A stretch of 64,000 nucleotides of DNA from Tolumonas osonensis (GCF_014202415.1 NZ_JACHGR010000009.1:62001-126000), one strand, 5' to 3'; shown: positions 26,696-36,787, counted from the stretch's first letter. Notes: generated by a model from the sequence alone, not told the origin. Made by a program: numbers and translations.

Positions 26696-28473
26696 TGCCG
26701 CCAGCCACCGAGGGCCGTGATTTCTTCTGCCCCGGTGATGCCGTAAGGTTCACAGATAAACCCGGATACCCAGTCGCCATCCGCCAGCTGTACCTTGCCA
26801 ATACCCAAAGGTGCCGGAATACCGGCGACAAACGACCCGAAATGATCTGCCGGTACACGCCACACTTCCACCGCAATCGTCTGCCCGGCCTGTTCATCAC
26901 GGATCAGACCCGGACGATACGGCGGGCCACCAGCCAGTGCATACATGCGATAGGCTTTAGCTGTCGTCGTGGTCTGTACCAAGACCGCTCGCCGTTCCGT
27001 GAGCTGTCCGTTCAGCGGCAAACCGGAAAGATGGGCACCACACACCACAACATCAATCGTGTTTGCCTGCGGCATGACCACCTCGGGCGTATTGACAGGC
27101 AATGGCTGATGACTAGCCCCCAGCGGTAATGTCAGTTGTCGCTGCCACTGGTCACCCAATGCCAGCAACACCTCATCCTGAAAGGCCCGCGCAAACAGAG
27201 TAATACCAAACGGCAGATCCTGTTTCTCACCCCCCGCACGGAAACCCGATGGTAAGGCAATCGCACTGTAATCCAGCAAATTCATAAAATTAGTGTAATA
27301 ACCGAGATTGCTATTGAGCCGGATCTGATCATCCAATACCGCTTCGATCTTATAAATCGTGCCGGTGGTCGGGGTCACAATCAGATCCACCTTCGCCAGT
27401 TCCGCATCGGCAATCCGTTTCAGGCGCTGCAGTTCATACAGTGCTTCATAGGCATCCACGGCACTGCGCGACTCGGCGCCACCGACAATCGTCTGAATCA
27501 CCGGTAAACAACGGCCAGGATCCGCACGGAAAAAATCCTTGATGGCGGCCAGACGTTCGGCAACCCATGGGCCTTCATACAGCAGACGCGCGGCTTGCAG
27601 AAACGGCTCCAGATTGACGGTCACAGCCGTGCCCCCCAGCGCTTCCAGCGTTTGGACGGATTGCCAGAACAGGACTTCCGCTGCGTCATCGCCGAAGAAT
27701 TTCAGCTGTTCTTTCGCCGGCACACCAAAACGGAATGCGGCCGGAATAGCTTTTGCCGGTAATGCTTCCCGCGCAAACGGATCCTGCGGATCGAACTGCG
27801 CGGCGATCGGCCACACGGCGGCCAGATCAGCGGCCGTTTGAGCAAAGATCGTGACGCAATCCAGACTCTTGCAGGCCGGCACCACCCCCGTACAACTGAT
27901 GCGGCCTTTGGTGCCTTTTAAGCCAAGAATATTATTAAACGCGGCCGGCACCCGTCCGGAACCGGCGGTATCGGTGCCCAGTGCAAAACAGACCTGACCG
28001 GTAGCGACCGCCACCGCCGAACCGGAGCTGGAACCACCGGAGATATAGGCAGGATCAAGACTGTTCTGACACGCCCCATACGGGCTGCGTACCCCGACCA
28101 GCCCGGTGGCGAACTGATCCAGATTGGTTTTACCCAGCGGAATGGCACCGGCGGCAATCAGTTGCTGCACCACAAAAGCCGAGGCTGGCGGCTGATAACT
28201 GTAATCCGGACACGCGGCAGTAGTAGGCAAATCCGCCAGATCGATGTTGTCCTTGATGGCAAACGGGATACCGAACAGTGGCAGATCGTCCGGCGAATGC
28301 CCTTCCAGCCCTTTCAGGTAGTTATTCAGCTGCTCAGCAGAAAGCAACGAGATCCAGACATGACGTTGATCCTGCTGCGCCTGCTGCAGACAATCCGACA
28401 GTAGTTGTTGCGGGGTCAGTTCCCCGCTGCGATAGGCCGCATGAATGGCACTGATTGTCATGGTTGTCATCAT
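26623..28473 (-). CDS. atzF: Allophanate hydrolase
   Basis: Hydrolyses allophanate to ammonium and carbon dioxide, the last step of the guanidine/urea carboxylase route. 616 aa. The N-terminal amidase domain has the Ser-cisSer-Lys triad: Lys in PFAIKDNID, the serines in YISGGSSSGSAVAVATG and GTDTAGSGRVPAAF. The C-terminal domain (about residue 480 onward) ends in ICEPYGITGAEEITALGGWRHYL, where related proteins usually stop. Here about 20 extra residues follow, encoded antisense to the LysR fragment, which suggests the tail was changed by the rearrangement next door. Overlaps the carboxylase gene by 4 bases. Confidence 0.93.
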   Translation of the reverse strand: MMTTMTISAIHAAYRSGELTPQQLLSDCLQQAQQDQRHVWISLLSAEQLNNYLKGLEGHSPDDLPLFGIPFAIKDNIDLADLPTTAACPDYSYQPPASAFVVQQLIAAGAIPLGKTNLDQFATGLVGVRSPYGACQNSLDPAYISGGSSSGSAVAVATGQVCFALGTDTAGSGRVPAAFNNILGLKGTKGRISCTGVVPACKSLDCVTIFAQTAADLAAVWPIAAQFDPQDPFAREALPAKAIPAAFRFGVPAKEQLKFFGDDAAEVLFWQSVQTLEALGGTAVTVNLEPFLQAARLLYEGPWVAERLAAIKDFFRADPGRCLPVIQTIVGGAESRSAVDAYEALYELQRLKRIADAELAKVDLIVTPTTGTIYKIEAVLDDQIRLNSNLGYYTNFMNLLDYSAIALPSGFRAGGEKQDLPFGITLFARAFQDEVLLALGDQWQRQLTLPLGASHQPLPVNTPEVVMPQANTIDVVVCGAHLSGLPLNGQLTERRAVLVQTTTTAKAYRMYALAGGPPYRPGLIRDEQAGQTIAVEVWRVPADHFGSFVAGIPAPLGIGKVQLADGDWVSGFICEPYGITGAEEITALGGWRHYLNRNTSPGICSVATEAGTSATP

Positions 28474-31400
28474 AAATCCTCCAGTACCAGTAAGCGTTGT
28501 CCGGCACGCACTTGCTGACCGGCTTCGCGGTTGATCGCGATGATCTTGCCATCCTGTGGCGCCAGCACCTCAATCTCCATCTTCATCGATTCGATGATCA
28601 ACAATGGCTGACCGGCTTTAATGGTTTGGCCTTCTTCGACCAGCACCTGCCAGACGTTGCCGGAAACCAGACTTTCGACGGCTTTATGATGATCCGGTAA
28701 TTCTTCTTCCTCACCGGTTTCGATCATCATGTCGCCATCGGCAGAGAAATTCGCTTGTCCGGTTTCGATCCAGCGCTGACGTTCTGCTTCAAACGCGGTT
28801 TGCTGACGTTCTTTCGCCTCGCAGATTTCGTCAGCATGTTCACTCACCAGCTTGTTGTAATCAGCGAGCGAGAATTGGATCTCTTCGATCTTGATTGGGT
28901 AACGGCCACGCGGGAATTCACGGCGAATGCGCAGCAATTCATCGGCATCCACTTCATAGAATTTGATCTGGTCAAAGAAACGCAATAACCAAGGCTGACT
29001 GAATTCAGCGGTCTGACGATAACGGTTCCACATCTGCAGCGTACGGCCGACAAACTGATAGCCGCCCGGGCCTTCCATACCATATACGCACAGATAAGCG
29101 CCGCCGATACCAACCGCATTTTCCGGTGTCCAGGTACGTGCAGGGTTATATTTCGTCGTCACCAAACGATGACGCGGATCCAGGGGCGTTGCGACTGGCG
29201 CACCGAGATACACATCGCCCAAGCCCATCACCAGATAGTTGGCGTTAAAGACGATCTCTTTGACTTGTTCAATGGAATCAAGACCGTTGATGCGACGAAT
29301 GAACTCGATGTTCGACGGGCACCATGGCGCATCTTTACGGACCAGTTCGTCGTACTTACGAATTGCCAGACGCGTTGCTTCGTCATCCCATGACAATGGC
29401 AGATGGACGATCCGCGCAGGCACCGTGATCTGTTCAATATCAGTCAATTCGCTTTCTGCCTGTTCCAGCAGTTCCAGCAAACGGGTCAGCGGTAATTGCA
29501 GATTGTCATAATGGATCTGCAATGAACGGATGCCCGGTGTCAGTTCTAAAACGCCTTCAATTGCCGCTTCCTGCACCCACAGCATCAGCGCATGTGCGCG
29601 GAAACGCAGACGAATATCGAGCACCTGAGCACCGTATTCCACCAGCAGATAGTCATCACCACTTGGGCGATACACGACTTTTTCGCCATATTTTTCTGCT
29701 GGCAGCGTTTTCAGGACCGGTGTGGTTGGTGGCGCAATAGCAACGGAAACAGGTTTCGCCGTAAGGCTCTCCAGCTCGGCGAGCTGCGCACGATCCAATA
29801 CTTCCGCATCAGCAATGGAGATCGGAATAAAGCGAACTTTATCACCGGCTTTCAGCTGACCCATTTTCCACAGATCCGATTTCACAATCGTCGCTGGGCA
29901 AACAAAGCCACCAAGACTCGGACCATCCGGCCCTAAAATCACCGGCATATCACCGGTAAAATCGACTGTACCAATCGCATAGGCATTGTCATGCAGGTTG
30001 GATGGATGCAAGCCAGCTTCCCCACCATCTGCACGCGCCCACTCAGGCTTCGGCCCAATCAAGCGCACGCCAGTCCGGCTGGAGTTGTAATGCACTTCAT
30101 AATCGGTCGCGAAGAAAGTGTCGATATCTTGGTCAGTAAAGAAATCCGGTGCACCGTGCGGACCATAAATCACGCGCAGTTCCCACGTATTGGTGATCGC
30201 AGGCTGCAATTCAGTTGGAATTGAACCTTCAGCGACGACAGCCGGTGGCGTTGGCAGATGCAGTACATCGCCCGCCTGAATCGAGCGGCCAACATGACCA
30301 CCAAACTGACCCAGCGTGAAGGTTGAACGGCTGCCGAGATAATGCGGGCAATCAAGGCCACCCGCCAGCAGCAGATAGCTGCGAGCGCCCGCAGTCGCCA
30401 CTTTACCCAGTTGTAATGTCGCGCCCGCAGGCACGGTAACGACTTGCCACATCGGCAGCGCTTCGCCATCGAGCTTGGCATCCAGCGTTGCACCCGCCAG
30501 AACGATCTGACGCGCCGTATTAAATTTCAGTGTCGGGCCAGACAGGGTGATTTCCAAACCTGCGGCTTCCGCATCGTTATTCAGCAGACGGTTACCGAGA
30601 CGGAATGACCAGTTGTCCATTGGGCCAGACGGCGGCACACCGATATCCCAGTAGCCGACACGACCCGGGAAATCCTGAATCGTGGTTTGCGTACCACCCG
30701 ACAAGACATCAATTGTGGATGGATCGTAACTGAACTCATTCAGAGTACGGGTCAGCACTTTGCCCTGTTGCACGACTTCACTATTCAGCAATGCACAGAG
30801 GTATTCTTTATTGGTTTCAATGCCATACACAGTGCTGTCATGCAGCATGGTTAGCAGCGTTGTGATGGTTTGCTCACGCGAGCCCGACCATGCGATGAGT
30901 TTTGCCAACATCGGGTCAAAAAACGGTGGAACTTCTAATCCCGCATCGAGCCAGTGGTCGATACGGCACGATTTGCGATCTTGTTCCGGGAACTGCACCG
31001 CACTGATTAAACCAGCACTTGGGCGGAAATTTTTTGCCGGGTCTTCTGCATACAAACGCACCTGAATCGCATGGCCTTTCGGTGTCAGTATTTGGTTCAG
31101 ACTTTCCAGCGGTGCCAGTTCACCGGCACCCAGCTCGATCATCCAGCGTACAAGATCCACACCATACACCTGCTCGGTGACACCATGTTCCACCTGCAGG
31201 CGGGTGTTTACTTCCAGAAAATAGAACTGGCCGCTGAGGTCGTCATACACGTATTCCACGGTACCGGCACTGCGGTAGCTCACCTGCTGCCCCAGTTGCA
31301 CCGCGGTGGCTTGTAATGCCTGACGCACTTCATCGGATAGATTCGGCGCCGGGCATTCCTCAATCACTTTCTGGTTACGACGCTGCGCAGAGCAATCACG

Positions 31401-32075
31401 TTCACCAATCGCAATCACCTTGCCCTGACCGTCACCAAACATCTGCACTTCGATATGGCGGGCATTCTCAATAAATTTCTCAAGGAACATGCCGCCGTTG
31501 CTGAAGTTGTTTTCCGACAGCCGTTTTACCGAGGCATACGCGGCACGCAATTCTTCCGCAGAGAAACAGCGTTGCATACCAATACCACCGCCCCCAGCGG
31601 TACTTTTCAGCATCACCGGATAACCAATCACGTCTGCTTTTTCCAACGCTTCCTCTAAAGAAGCCAGTAAGCCGGTGCCCGGTAACAGCGGTACATTCGC
31701 CGCTTCCGCCAGTGCGCGCGCTTCGTGTTTCAGACCAAACGCCACCATCTGCTCCGGTGTCGGACCTAAAAACACCAGCCCTTCGTCGACACAACGACGG
31801 GCAAAATCAGGGTTCTCGCTTAAAAAGCCATAGCCAGGATGAATGGCCTGAGCGCCGGTTTGTCTGGCAATGGCAATGAGTTTGTTCTGATCGAGATAGG
31901 TTTGTGCGGCAGCGCCTTCACCAAGTGACCAGGCTTCGTCAGCATCTAATACATGACGGCTGTCAGCATCGGCTTCGCTATACACCGCCACAGAGGTGAC
32001 ACCCATGCTTTTCAGGGTGCGGATAATTCGGCAGGCAATCGCGCCACGGTTGGCAATCAATACTTTACTGAACAT
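28470..32075 (-). CDS. Biotin-dependent urea/guanidine carboxylase
   Basis: ATP- and biotin-dependent carboxylase, 1201 aa. Domains in order: biotin carboxylase (FSKVLIANRGAIACRII, then the ATP-grasp around KSTAGGGGIGM and RDCSAQRRNQKVIEECPAP), the KipI/KipA-like carboxyltransferase region (GGTQTTIQDFPGRVGYWDIG to FICPATIVKSDLWKMGQL, then the YLGAPVATPLDPRHRLVTTKYNP segment), and a C-terminal biotinyl domain with IESMKMEIEV (biotinyl Lys). Databases usually call it urea carboxylase. The guanidine-I riboswitch and the two DUF1989 genes in this operon indicate that guanidine is the real substrate. The start is set at MFSKVLI rather than a Met 21 codons upstream. Confidence 0.93.
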   Translation of the reverse strand: MFSKVLIANRGAIACRIIRTLKSMGVTSVAVYSEADADSRHVLDADEAWSLGEGAAAQTYLDQNKLIAIARQTGAQAIHPGYGFLSENPDFARRCVDEGLVFLGPTPEQMVAFGLKHEARALAEAANVPLLPGTGLLASLEEALEKADVIGYPVMLKSTAGGGGIGMQRCFSAEELRAAYASVKRLSENNFSNGGMFLEKFIENARHIEVQMFGDGQGKVIAIGERDCSAQRRNQKVIEECPAPNLSDEVRQALQATAVQLGQQVSYRSAGTVEYVYDDLSGQFYFLEVNTRLQVEHGVTEQVYGVDLVRWMIELGAGELAPLESLNQILTPKGHAIQVRLYAEDPAKNFRPSAGLISAVQFPEQDRKSCRIDHWLDAGLEVPPFFDPMLAKLIAWSGSREQTITTLLTMLHDSTVYGIETNKEYLCALLNSEVVQQGKVLTRTLNEFSYDPSTIDVLSGGTQTTIQDFPGRVGYWDIGVPPSGPMDNWSFRLGNRLLNNDAEAAGLEITLSGPTLKFNTARQIVLAGATLDAKLDGEALPMWQVVTVPAGATLQLGKVATAGARSYLLLAGGLDCPHYLGSRSTFTLGQFGGHVGRSIQAGDVLHLPTPPAVVAEGSIPTELQPAITNTWELRVIYGPHGAPDFFTDQDIDTFFATDYEVHYNSSRTGVRLIGPKPEWARADGGEAGLHPSNLHDNAYAIGTVDFTGDMPVILGPDGPSLGGFVCPATIVKSDLWKMGQLKAGDKVRFIPISIADAEVLDRAQLAELESLTAKPVSVAIAPPTTPVLKTLPAEKYGEKVVYRPSGDDYLLVEYGAQVLDIRLRFRAHALMLWVQEAAIEGVLELTPGIRSLQIHYDNLQLPLTRLLELLEQAESELTDIEQITVPARIVHLPLSWDDEATRLAIRKYDELVRKDAPWCPSNIEFIRRINGLDSIEQVKEIVFNANYLVMGLGDVYLGAPVATPLDPRHRLVTTKYNPARTWTPENAVGIGGAYLCVYGMEGPGGYQFVGRTLQMWNRYRQTAEFSQPWLLRFFDQIKFYEVDADELLRIRREFPRGRYPIKIEEIQFSLADYNKLVSEHADEICEAKERQQTAFEAERQRWIETGQANFSADGDMMIETGEEEELPDHHKAVESLVSGNVWQVLVEEGQTIKAGQPLLIIESMKMEIEVLAPQDGKIIAINREAGQQVRAGQRLLVLEDL

Positions 32076-32194
32076 AAGTTTAACTCTGTTCAATGCTGCC
32101 GGAAGGGTTCTTCCGTCAGACTTCGGGTCGTCCCGCAAGAAATCAGGGAGCGGCTCAAGGTCGTCCTTGCGCTCATATCTCTCAAATTGGTTGC

Positions 32195-32833
32195 TTAGTT
32201 CCAGACCAGCACGTCAACCGGTGTCGGGTTATAGGCATTACACGGGTTGTTCAGCTGTGGGCAGTTCGATATCAGTACAATCACATCCATCCGTGCTTTC
32301 AGCTCAACATATTTGCCCGGTGCGCTGATGCCATCGGCAAAGCTCAAACCACCGTCAGCGGTAATGGGCACGTTCATGAAGAAGTTGATGTTATGGGTGA
32401 TATCGCGTTTGCTCATGCCGAATTCCGGGTTTTCCGTCACCGCCAGCAACCAGCTGTCACGGCAGGCATGCATGTGTTTTTTGCCCAAATCGTAACGCAC
32501 CTGATTACTCTCGGTGGCACAGGCACCACCCAGCGTGTCATGACGACCACAGGTATCCGCCACGATTTCCAGCATCGGGTTGCCTTCGTTGGTCATCAGC
32601 GTTGTACCGGTTGTCAGATAAACGTTGCCCTGCTCACGGATGGTATCCACCGCGCTGTAACGCTCGGCTGGGTTTGCCGCTGAGTAGAACAAGGTATCCG
32701 CCGCCTGATTACCTTCCGAATCGACAATGCGGATGGTCTGGCCGGCTTTCACCACCTTCATCCAGTAATCACCCGCCAGTACGGTTTCCTGATAGGCCAC
32801 ATCAGCCGGTTTTAACAAACTTTCCTTGATCAT
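32195..32833 (-). CDS. DUF1989 protein, carboxyguanidine deiminase subunit (UAAP2)
   Basis: 212 aa from [20 protein letters not shown], with AAGGAG eight bases upstream of the ATG. The frame upstream of this Met is non-coding. Contains [43 protein letters not shown] and HACRDSWL, where conserved Cys and His residues fit a metal site. DUF1989 pairs are the 'urea carboxylase-associated proteins', shown in other bacteria to form a heteromeric carboxyguanidine deiminase that turns carboxyguanidine into allophanate. Paralogue of the next gene, 10 bases away. Confidence 0.9.
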   Translation of the reverse strand: MIKESLLKPADVAYQETVLAGDYWMKVVKAGQTIRIVDSEGNQAADTLFYSAANPAERYSAVDTIREQGNVYLTTGTTLMTNEGNPMLEIVADTCGRHDTLGGACATESNQVRYDLGKKHMHACRDSWLLAVTENPEFGMSKRDITHNINFFMNVPITADGGLSFADGISAPGKYVELKARMDVIVLISNCPQLNNPCNAYNPTPVDVLVWN

Positions 32834-32843
32834 AAATCGCTCC

Positions 32844-33566
32844 TTAGTGACCGGCACAGCAAACATAACGGCGGGTATTTTCAAAACCACGCCCGTTTTC
32901 CGGACGGGAAATCCGGCAAATATCATCCGCCGCCACCGGATCGGCCTTATACACACCATATTGAACTGGTTTGCGTGGATATTCGGCAGCCGGGTTCATC
33001 GGATGCGGACAGGTGTTGAACACCACCAGGGTTTCCATTTCAAAGCGCAGCGTAATGGTGTCGCCTGCTTTGGAATGATTTGCAGCAAACTGCAGATTGC
33101 CTTCTGCATCGGTAAACACTTTGCTGAACAGGTTCAGGTTCGCCGCCAGATCGCGCGCGCCCAGGCCATATTTCGCCACTTCCACCAGAAAGCTGTCGTA
33201 ACCATTCTGTTTCCACAGATTGCGATCATGCTGATAGTCGCGATCACCCCAGCATGCTGCCACTTTGGCTTTATTGGTAGTGCCGGCCACGGTGTCGATC
33301 CAGCCGGTATCATCCTGAATAACCGAACAAAAAATGCGGCCCATATCGGAATAGAGACAATGCCCGGTGGTGAGCTTAAAGGTGTGCTGACATTTCAGCG
33401 TATCCGGCGCGTTGTAGCGCTCCAGCAGGTTGCGCGGGTTGTAAAACAGCATGCCCACATTCGCGCCGCCTTCCACATCGGTGATTTTCAGCAGTGATCC
33501 TGCCGGCATCACCATCGACCAGTGACTGCCGCCAGGCAGCGCATCTTCATACAATAATTCTGCCAT
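32844..33566 (-). CDS. DUF1989 protein, carboxyguanidine deiminase subunit (UAAP1)
   Basis: 240 aa from [20 protein letters not shown], with a GGAG ribosome binding site. Conserved stretch [17 protein letters not shown] near the N-terminus, then [23 protein letters not shown] and the C-terminal [12 protein letters not shown]. Together with the downstream paralogue it is expected to deiminate carboxyguanidine made by the carboxylase. It starts 4 bases after the ABC ATPase stop, showing tight operon structure. Confidence 0.9.
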   Translation of the reverse strand: MAELLYEDALPGGSHWSMVMPAGSLLKITDVEGGANVGMLFYNPRNLLERYNAPDTLKCQHTFKLTTGHCLYSDMGRIFCSVIQDDTGWIDTVAGTTNKAKVAACWGDRDYQHDRNLWKQNGYDSFLVEVAKYGLGARDLAANLNLFSKVFTDAEGNLQFAANHSKAGDTITLRFEMETLVVFNTCPHPMNPAAEYPRKPVQYGVYKADPVAADDICRISRPENGRGFENTRRYVCCAGH

Positions 33567-33570
33567 GGTA

Positions 33571-34350
33571 TTACTCCGTTTTATTTTCTGGTGAAAAGCG
33601 CACCGCATCTTCGGACTTCAGCCTTCCACCCTGTAAAGGAATGTCATAGGTTATTTGCGCGCCATAGCGTTGTGGTGACTGCGGGTCATGCCGTGATTTA
33701 TCAAACACCCACAACCGGCTGCCCAGCGCGAACCCTTCTTTCAAATCATGCGTAACCATGAAAATGGTTAACCCCTGCTGTAACCACAATTCACGGATCA
33801 ACTGATGCATATCAGCGCGAATACCCGGATCGAGTGCACCGAACGGTTCGTCCAGCAGCAGAATGCGGGGCTTTTTCATCAGAGCCTGCGCAATCGCCAG
33901 ACGCTGTTGCATACCACCCGACAGTTCACTCGGGTAACGCTGCAACGCATGGCCTAACCCCACCCGCTCCAGCATCGCCACTGCGCGCTCTTCCGCCTGT
34001 TTTTTCGCGGCACCGAATAACTTGCCCAGCCACTTCGACTGCGCGAATTCATCAGCCAGCAGCACATTGCCAAGCGCCGTTAAATGCGGAAATACCGAAT
34101 ATTTCTGGAACACGATGCCACGATGTTCATCCGGTTCCTGCGGGATCGGCTGGCCATCCAGCAATAGTTCGCCGCGCGACACGCTTTCCGTCCCCAGCAC
34201 CAGTTTCAGAAAGGTGCTTTTGCCACAACCGGACGCACCGACCACCGTGACAAATTCACCGGCATTGATAGAGACGTTGATGCGCTCCAGCACACACACA
34301 TCGCCATACTCTTTCCAGACGTTTTTCGCCTGCAGGATTGGCATACTCAT
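33571..34350 (-). CDS. ABC transporter ATP-binding protein (guanidine operon)
   Basis: 259 aa. Walker A GASGCGKST, Q-loop VFQKYSVFPHLT, signature LSGGMQQRLAIAQAL, Walker B RILLLDEPFGALDP and the switch histidine in MVTHDLKEGF. It belongs to the nitrate/taurine/aliphatic sulfonate importer group (TauB/SsuB-like). Energises the importer encoded by the adjacent permease and binding-protein genes; the substrate is probably guanidine or a guanidine-containing compound, judged by the riboswitch. Confidence 0.93.
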   Translation of the reverse strand: MSMPILQAKNVWKEYGDVCVLERINVSINAGEFVTVVGASGCGKSTFLKLVLGTESVSRGELLLDGQPIPQEPDEHRGIVFQKYSVFPHLTALGNVLLADEFAQSKWLGKLFGAAKKQAEERAVAMLERVGLGHALQRYPSELSGGMQQRLAIAQALMKKPRILLLDEPFGALDPGIRADMHQLIRELWLQQGLTIFMVTHDLKEGFALGSRLWVFDKSRHDPQSPQRYGAQITYDIPLQGGRLKSEDAVRFSPENKTE

Positions 34351-35177
34351 CCCTGCGCCTCCCCGTTACGACCGAAATACCAAGGGAACGCTTTGCGTGC
34401 CGTCACTTTTAAAATCCAGTCCATCGCAAACGCCAGCAGCGTGATCCAGAAAACATACGGCAGGATCACCGACATATCGAGGTAACGCCGCACCAGGAAA
34501 ATCCGGTAACCCAGACCTTGGGTCGCTGCAATTGCTTCCGCCGCAATCAAGAACAACCAGGCACTGCCCAGCGTCAGACGCACCGCTTCAAACAGACGCG
34601 GCAGCACCTGAGGCAGCATCATCCGCAGCAGGATCTGCCAGCTGGTCGCACCCAATGTCTGCGCCTTGATCAGTTGTTCTTCCGGCAGGCTCAGCGTTTT
34701 CAGCTGTAAATCACGGATCAGGATCGGGCAGATCCCAATCACAATCAGCATCACCTTCGCCAGATCACCAAGCCCAAACACAATGAACAAAATTGGCAGG
34801 ATCGCCATCGGCGGGATCAGCGACACAGTCGTAACCAGCGGTGAAAAAGGAATACGGATCAACGGAATACCACCATTCAGCAAGCCGACACTCAGCCCCA
34901 GCACCGCGCTGATTCCCACGCCCATCAGCAGCAGACGCAGGCTGGATAACGTATCGGCCCATAGCAGGTATTCCCCGGTCCGACGGCTCGGCTCGAACGC
35001 CATTCGGGCAATCGAATCGAAGATCGCCGGAAATGATGGCAACAATTTGTCATTTGGATTCACCGCCAGCCGCGCTTCTGAATTGATCAGATACAGCACC
35101 AGCAGGATCACAAACGGAAGCAATGCCAGTAACCAGCGACCTAAGCGATCCGGTTGTCGATTAATGAGTCGGGCCAT
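34347..35177 (-). CDS. ABC transporter permease (guanidine operon)
   Basis: 276 aa, six predicted membrane helices. It has the cytoplasmic coupling loop with KAQTLGATSWQILLRMMLPQVLPRLFEAVRL, the EAA-type motif of BPD_transp_1 permeases (SsuC/TauC-like). Overlaps the ATPase gene by 4 bases (ATGA). Forms the inner-membrane channel of the importer. Confidence 0.93.
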   Translation of the reverse strand: MARLINRQPDRLGRWLLALLPFVILLVLYLINSEARLAVNPNDKLLPSFPAIFDSIARMAFEPSRRTGEYLLWADTLSSLRLLLMGVGISAVLGLSVGLLNGGIPLIRIPFSPLVTTVSLIPPMAILPILFIVFGLGDLAKVMLIVIGICPILIRDLQLKTLSLPEEQLIKAQTLGATSWQILLRMMLPQVLPRLFEAVRLTLGSAWLFLIAAEAIAATQGLGYRIFLVRRYLDMSVILPYVFWITLLAFAMDWILKVTARKAFPWYFGRNGEAQG

Positions 35178-35200
35178 CGCCTATCTCCTTACCACTCGGC

Positions 35201-36277
35201 TCACAGCTTGCCGTCGGCAGCCATCTGCATATAAGTCGGATCAAAACGCAGTTTGACGTTGTTCGCATCACCATAAACACCCGCCGGCGTCTGCACCCCG
35301 ACAAAACCGGCATTCGGCGCACTCTCACCTAACAGGCCGTGTTGATAAGAGAACTCCGCGACCTGCTGCATGGTGTTTTTCAGTTGCGGGTTATTGGTTA
35401 ATGCCACCGCATCGGCGGGTTTATAGAACATATAGGTCGCTTTCAGCTGCGAATCGTAATCCGCCAGATCAGTGCCCGCGGCCTTCGCCATCAGAGTACG
35501 GGCCTCTGTCGCTTTGGCGTCAGAACCGGACATCACGCCCATGATTTCATACCAGGCACCGGTCAGCGCTTTACCTAACTCAGGGTGCGCTTTCAGCCGG
35601 TCGGTTTTCACTACCATCAAATCAAGAATTTCACCGGGGATCTGACTGGAATCGAATACTTTGTTCGCATTCGGCTGTTTCATGATTTCAGATAACAGCG
35701 GGTTCCAGGTCACCGTTGCGGTGACATCCGGTGTAGCAAAAGCAGAAACCAGATCGGCATCTGAGGTATTCACCACCGTCACATCTTTCTCGCTCATGCC
35801 CTGCGTTTCCAACGCTCGCGCCAGCAGATAATGCGACACACTCAGTTCCACCAGATTCACTGATTGGCCCTGAATATCTTTCAGTGATGCTTTATCTTTC
35901 AGTACGATACCGTCATTACCGTTGGAATAATCACCCACGATCAGCGCGGTGGAATCAACGCCACCGGCAGCCGGAATGGTCAGGGCATCCATATTGGTCA
36001 TCACACAACCATCAAAGCCGCCCGCGGTATACTGGTTGATCGATTCGATATAGTCGTTCACCTGCACCACATCAATCTCGATATCGTATTTGTCTGCCCA
36101 TTTTTTGATAATGCCGCTCTGCGCCGCATAGTCCCAGGGCATCCAGCCGGCATAAATCGTCCAGGCAACCTTGAATTTTTCTTTGGCAAACGCAGGAACA
36201 GAACCGAACAGAAAGACCGGCAACAGGCCAACACACAGCCATTTGCGGAATGATGAGCTAAATGAAGATTTTTTCAT
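35201..36277 (-). CDS. Periplasmic substrate-binding protein (guanidine operon ABC importer)
   Basis: 358 aa with a signal peptide (KWLCVGLLPVFLFGSVPAFA, cleavage near residue 31). NMT1/TauA-type fold: FKVAWTIYAGWMPWDYAAQSG near the start, and the conserved NLVELSVSHYLLARAL and VTWNPLLSEIM segments. First gene of the operon, directly behind the guanidine-I riboswitch, with GGGAGG as ribosome binding site four bases before the ATG. Expected to capture the imported guanidino compound in the periplasm. Confidence 0.92.
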   Translation of the reverse strand: MKKSSFSSSFRKWLCVGLLPVFLFGSVPAFAKEKFKVAWTIYAGWMPWDYAAQSGIIKKWADKYDIEIDVVQVNDYIESINQYTAGGFDGCVMTNMDALTIPAAGGVDSTALIVGDYSNGNDGIVLKDKASLKDIQGQSVNLVELSVSHYLLARALETQGMSEKDVTVVNTSDADLVSAFATPDVTATVTWNPLLSEIMKQPNANKVFDSSQIPGEILDLMVVKTDRLKAHPELGKALTGAWYEIMGVMSGSDAKATEARTLMAKAAGTDLADYDSQLKATYMFYKPADAVALTNNPQLKNTMQQVAEFSYQHGLLGESAPNAGFVGVQTPAGVYGDANNVKLRFDPTYMQMAADGKL

Positions 36278-36335
36278 GTTTCCCTCCCTGGGAGCACGTT
36301 GGTCAAATACGAGAGATCATGGCTGTGCGCCGCTG

Positions 36336-36428
36336 TCTCCCGGGTTTTTGTCCCGCCGTGTAACCTTCAGGAAGGAAGGTCGATAACTCTCGGACCAGTC
36401 ACTTGGTAAACCAAGCCGGAACCCTAGT
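36336..36428 (-). ncRNA. Guanidine-I riboswitch (ykkC RNA)
   Basis: The minus strand carries the conserved ykkC blocks in order: CTAGGGTTCCG (36417-36427), CTGGTCCGAGAG (about 36381-36392) and ACGGCGGGACAAAAACCC then GGGAGA (36336-36358). These form the guanidinium-binding P1/P3 core. The RNA binds free guanidine and turns on downstream genes. No T-run terminator lies between it and the first gene; instead CTCCCaGGGAG overlaps the ribosome binding site GGGAGG, so control is probably by exposing the translation start. Confidence 0.93.
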
Positions 36429-36679
36429 CATCCATTTACAAATTTTGGCACAGAAGTCAGCGCAAACACGCCATCATCATCAAGTGCGGTATTCGGTTAA
36501 TAATGATGCAAGTCGTGCGCCAATTCCGTCAGATAGAAAACCGGCATAAAAACACTCAAATAAATCCCATTTTGGATCATTAATGACAAAAAGAAGGGTT
36601 AACCGAGCTGAAATGCACCGACTTGGAGCCCCATAAGAATGCATTAAGCAGATGAAATTTTCCGGACGGCAAAAACGCA

Positions 36680-36703
36680 AAAACCCCGCCGAAGCGGGGT
36701 TTT
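36680..36703 (-). terminator. Terminator after the second tRNA-Pro
   Basis: Stem AAAACCCCGC / GCGGGGTTTT with a 4-base loop. Nearly identical to the terminator behind the first tRNA-Pro at 37736-37759. Confidence 0.88.
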
Positions 36704-36710
36704 CTGAAGA

Positions 36711-36787
<77 letters not shown>

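Larger units (their letters stand above)
36278..36710. other. Leader and intergenic region of the guanidine operon
   Basis: Contains the guanidine-I riboswitch (about 36336-36428) and, at its far end, the terminator of the second tRNA-Pro (36680-36703). Between them, about 36430-36675 should hold the operon promoter; I could not identify a confident -10/-35 pair. A 66-codon minus-strand frame here looks spurious. Confidence 0.6.

Noticed and set aside
36480-36680. 66-codon minus-strand frame upstream of the riboswitch
   Set aside because: No ribosome binding site or family resemblance; lies in the probable promoter region of the guanidine operon.
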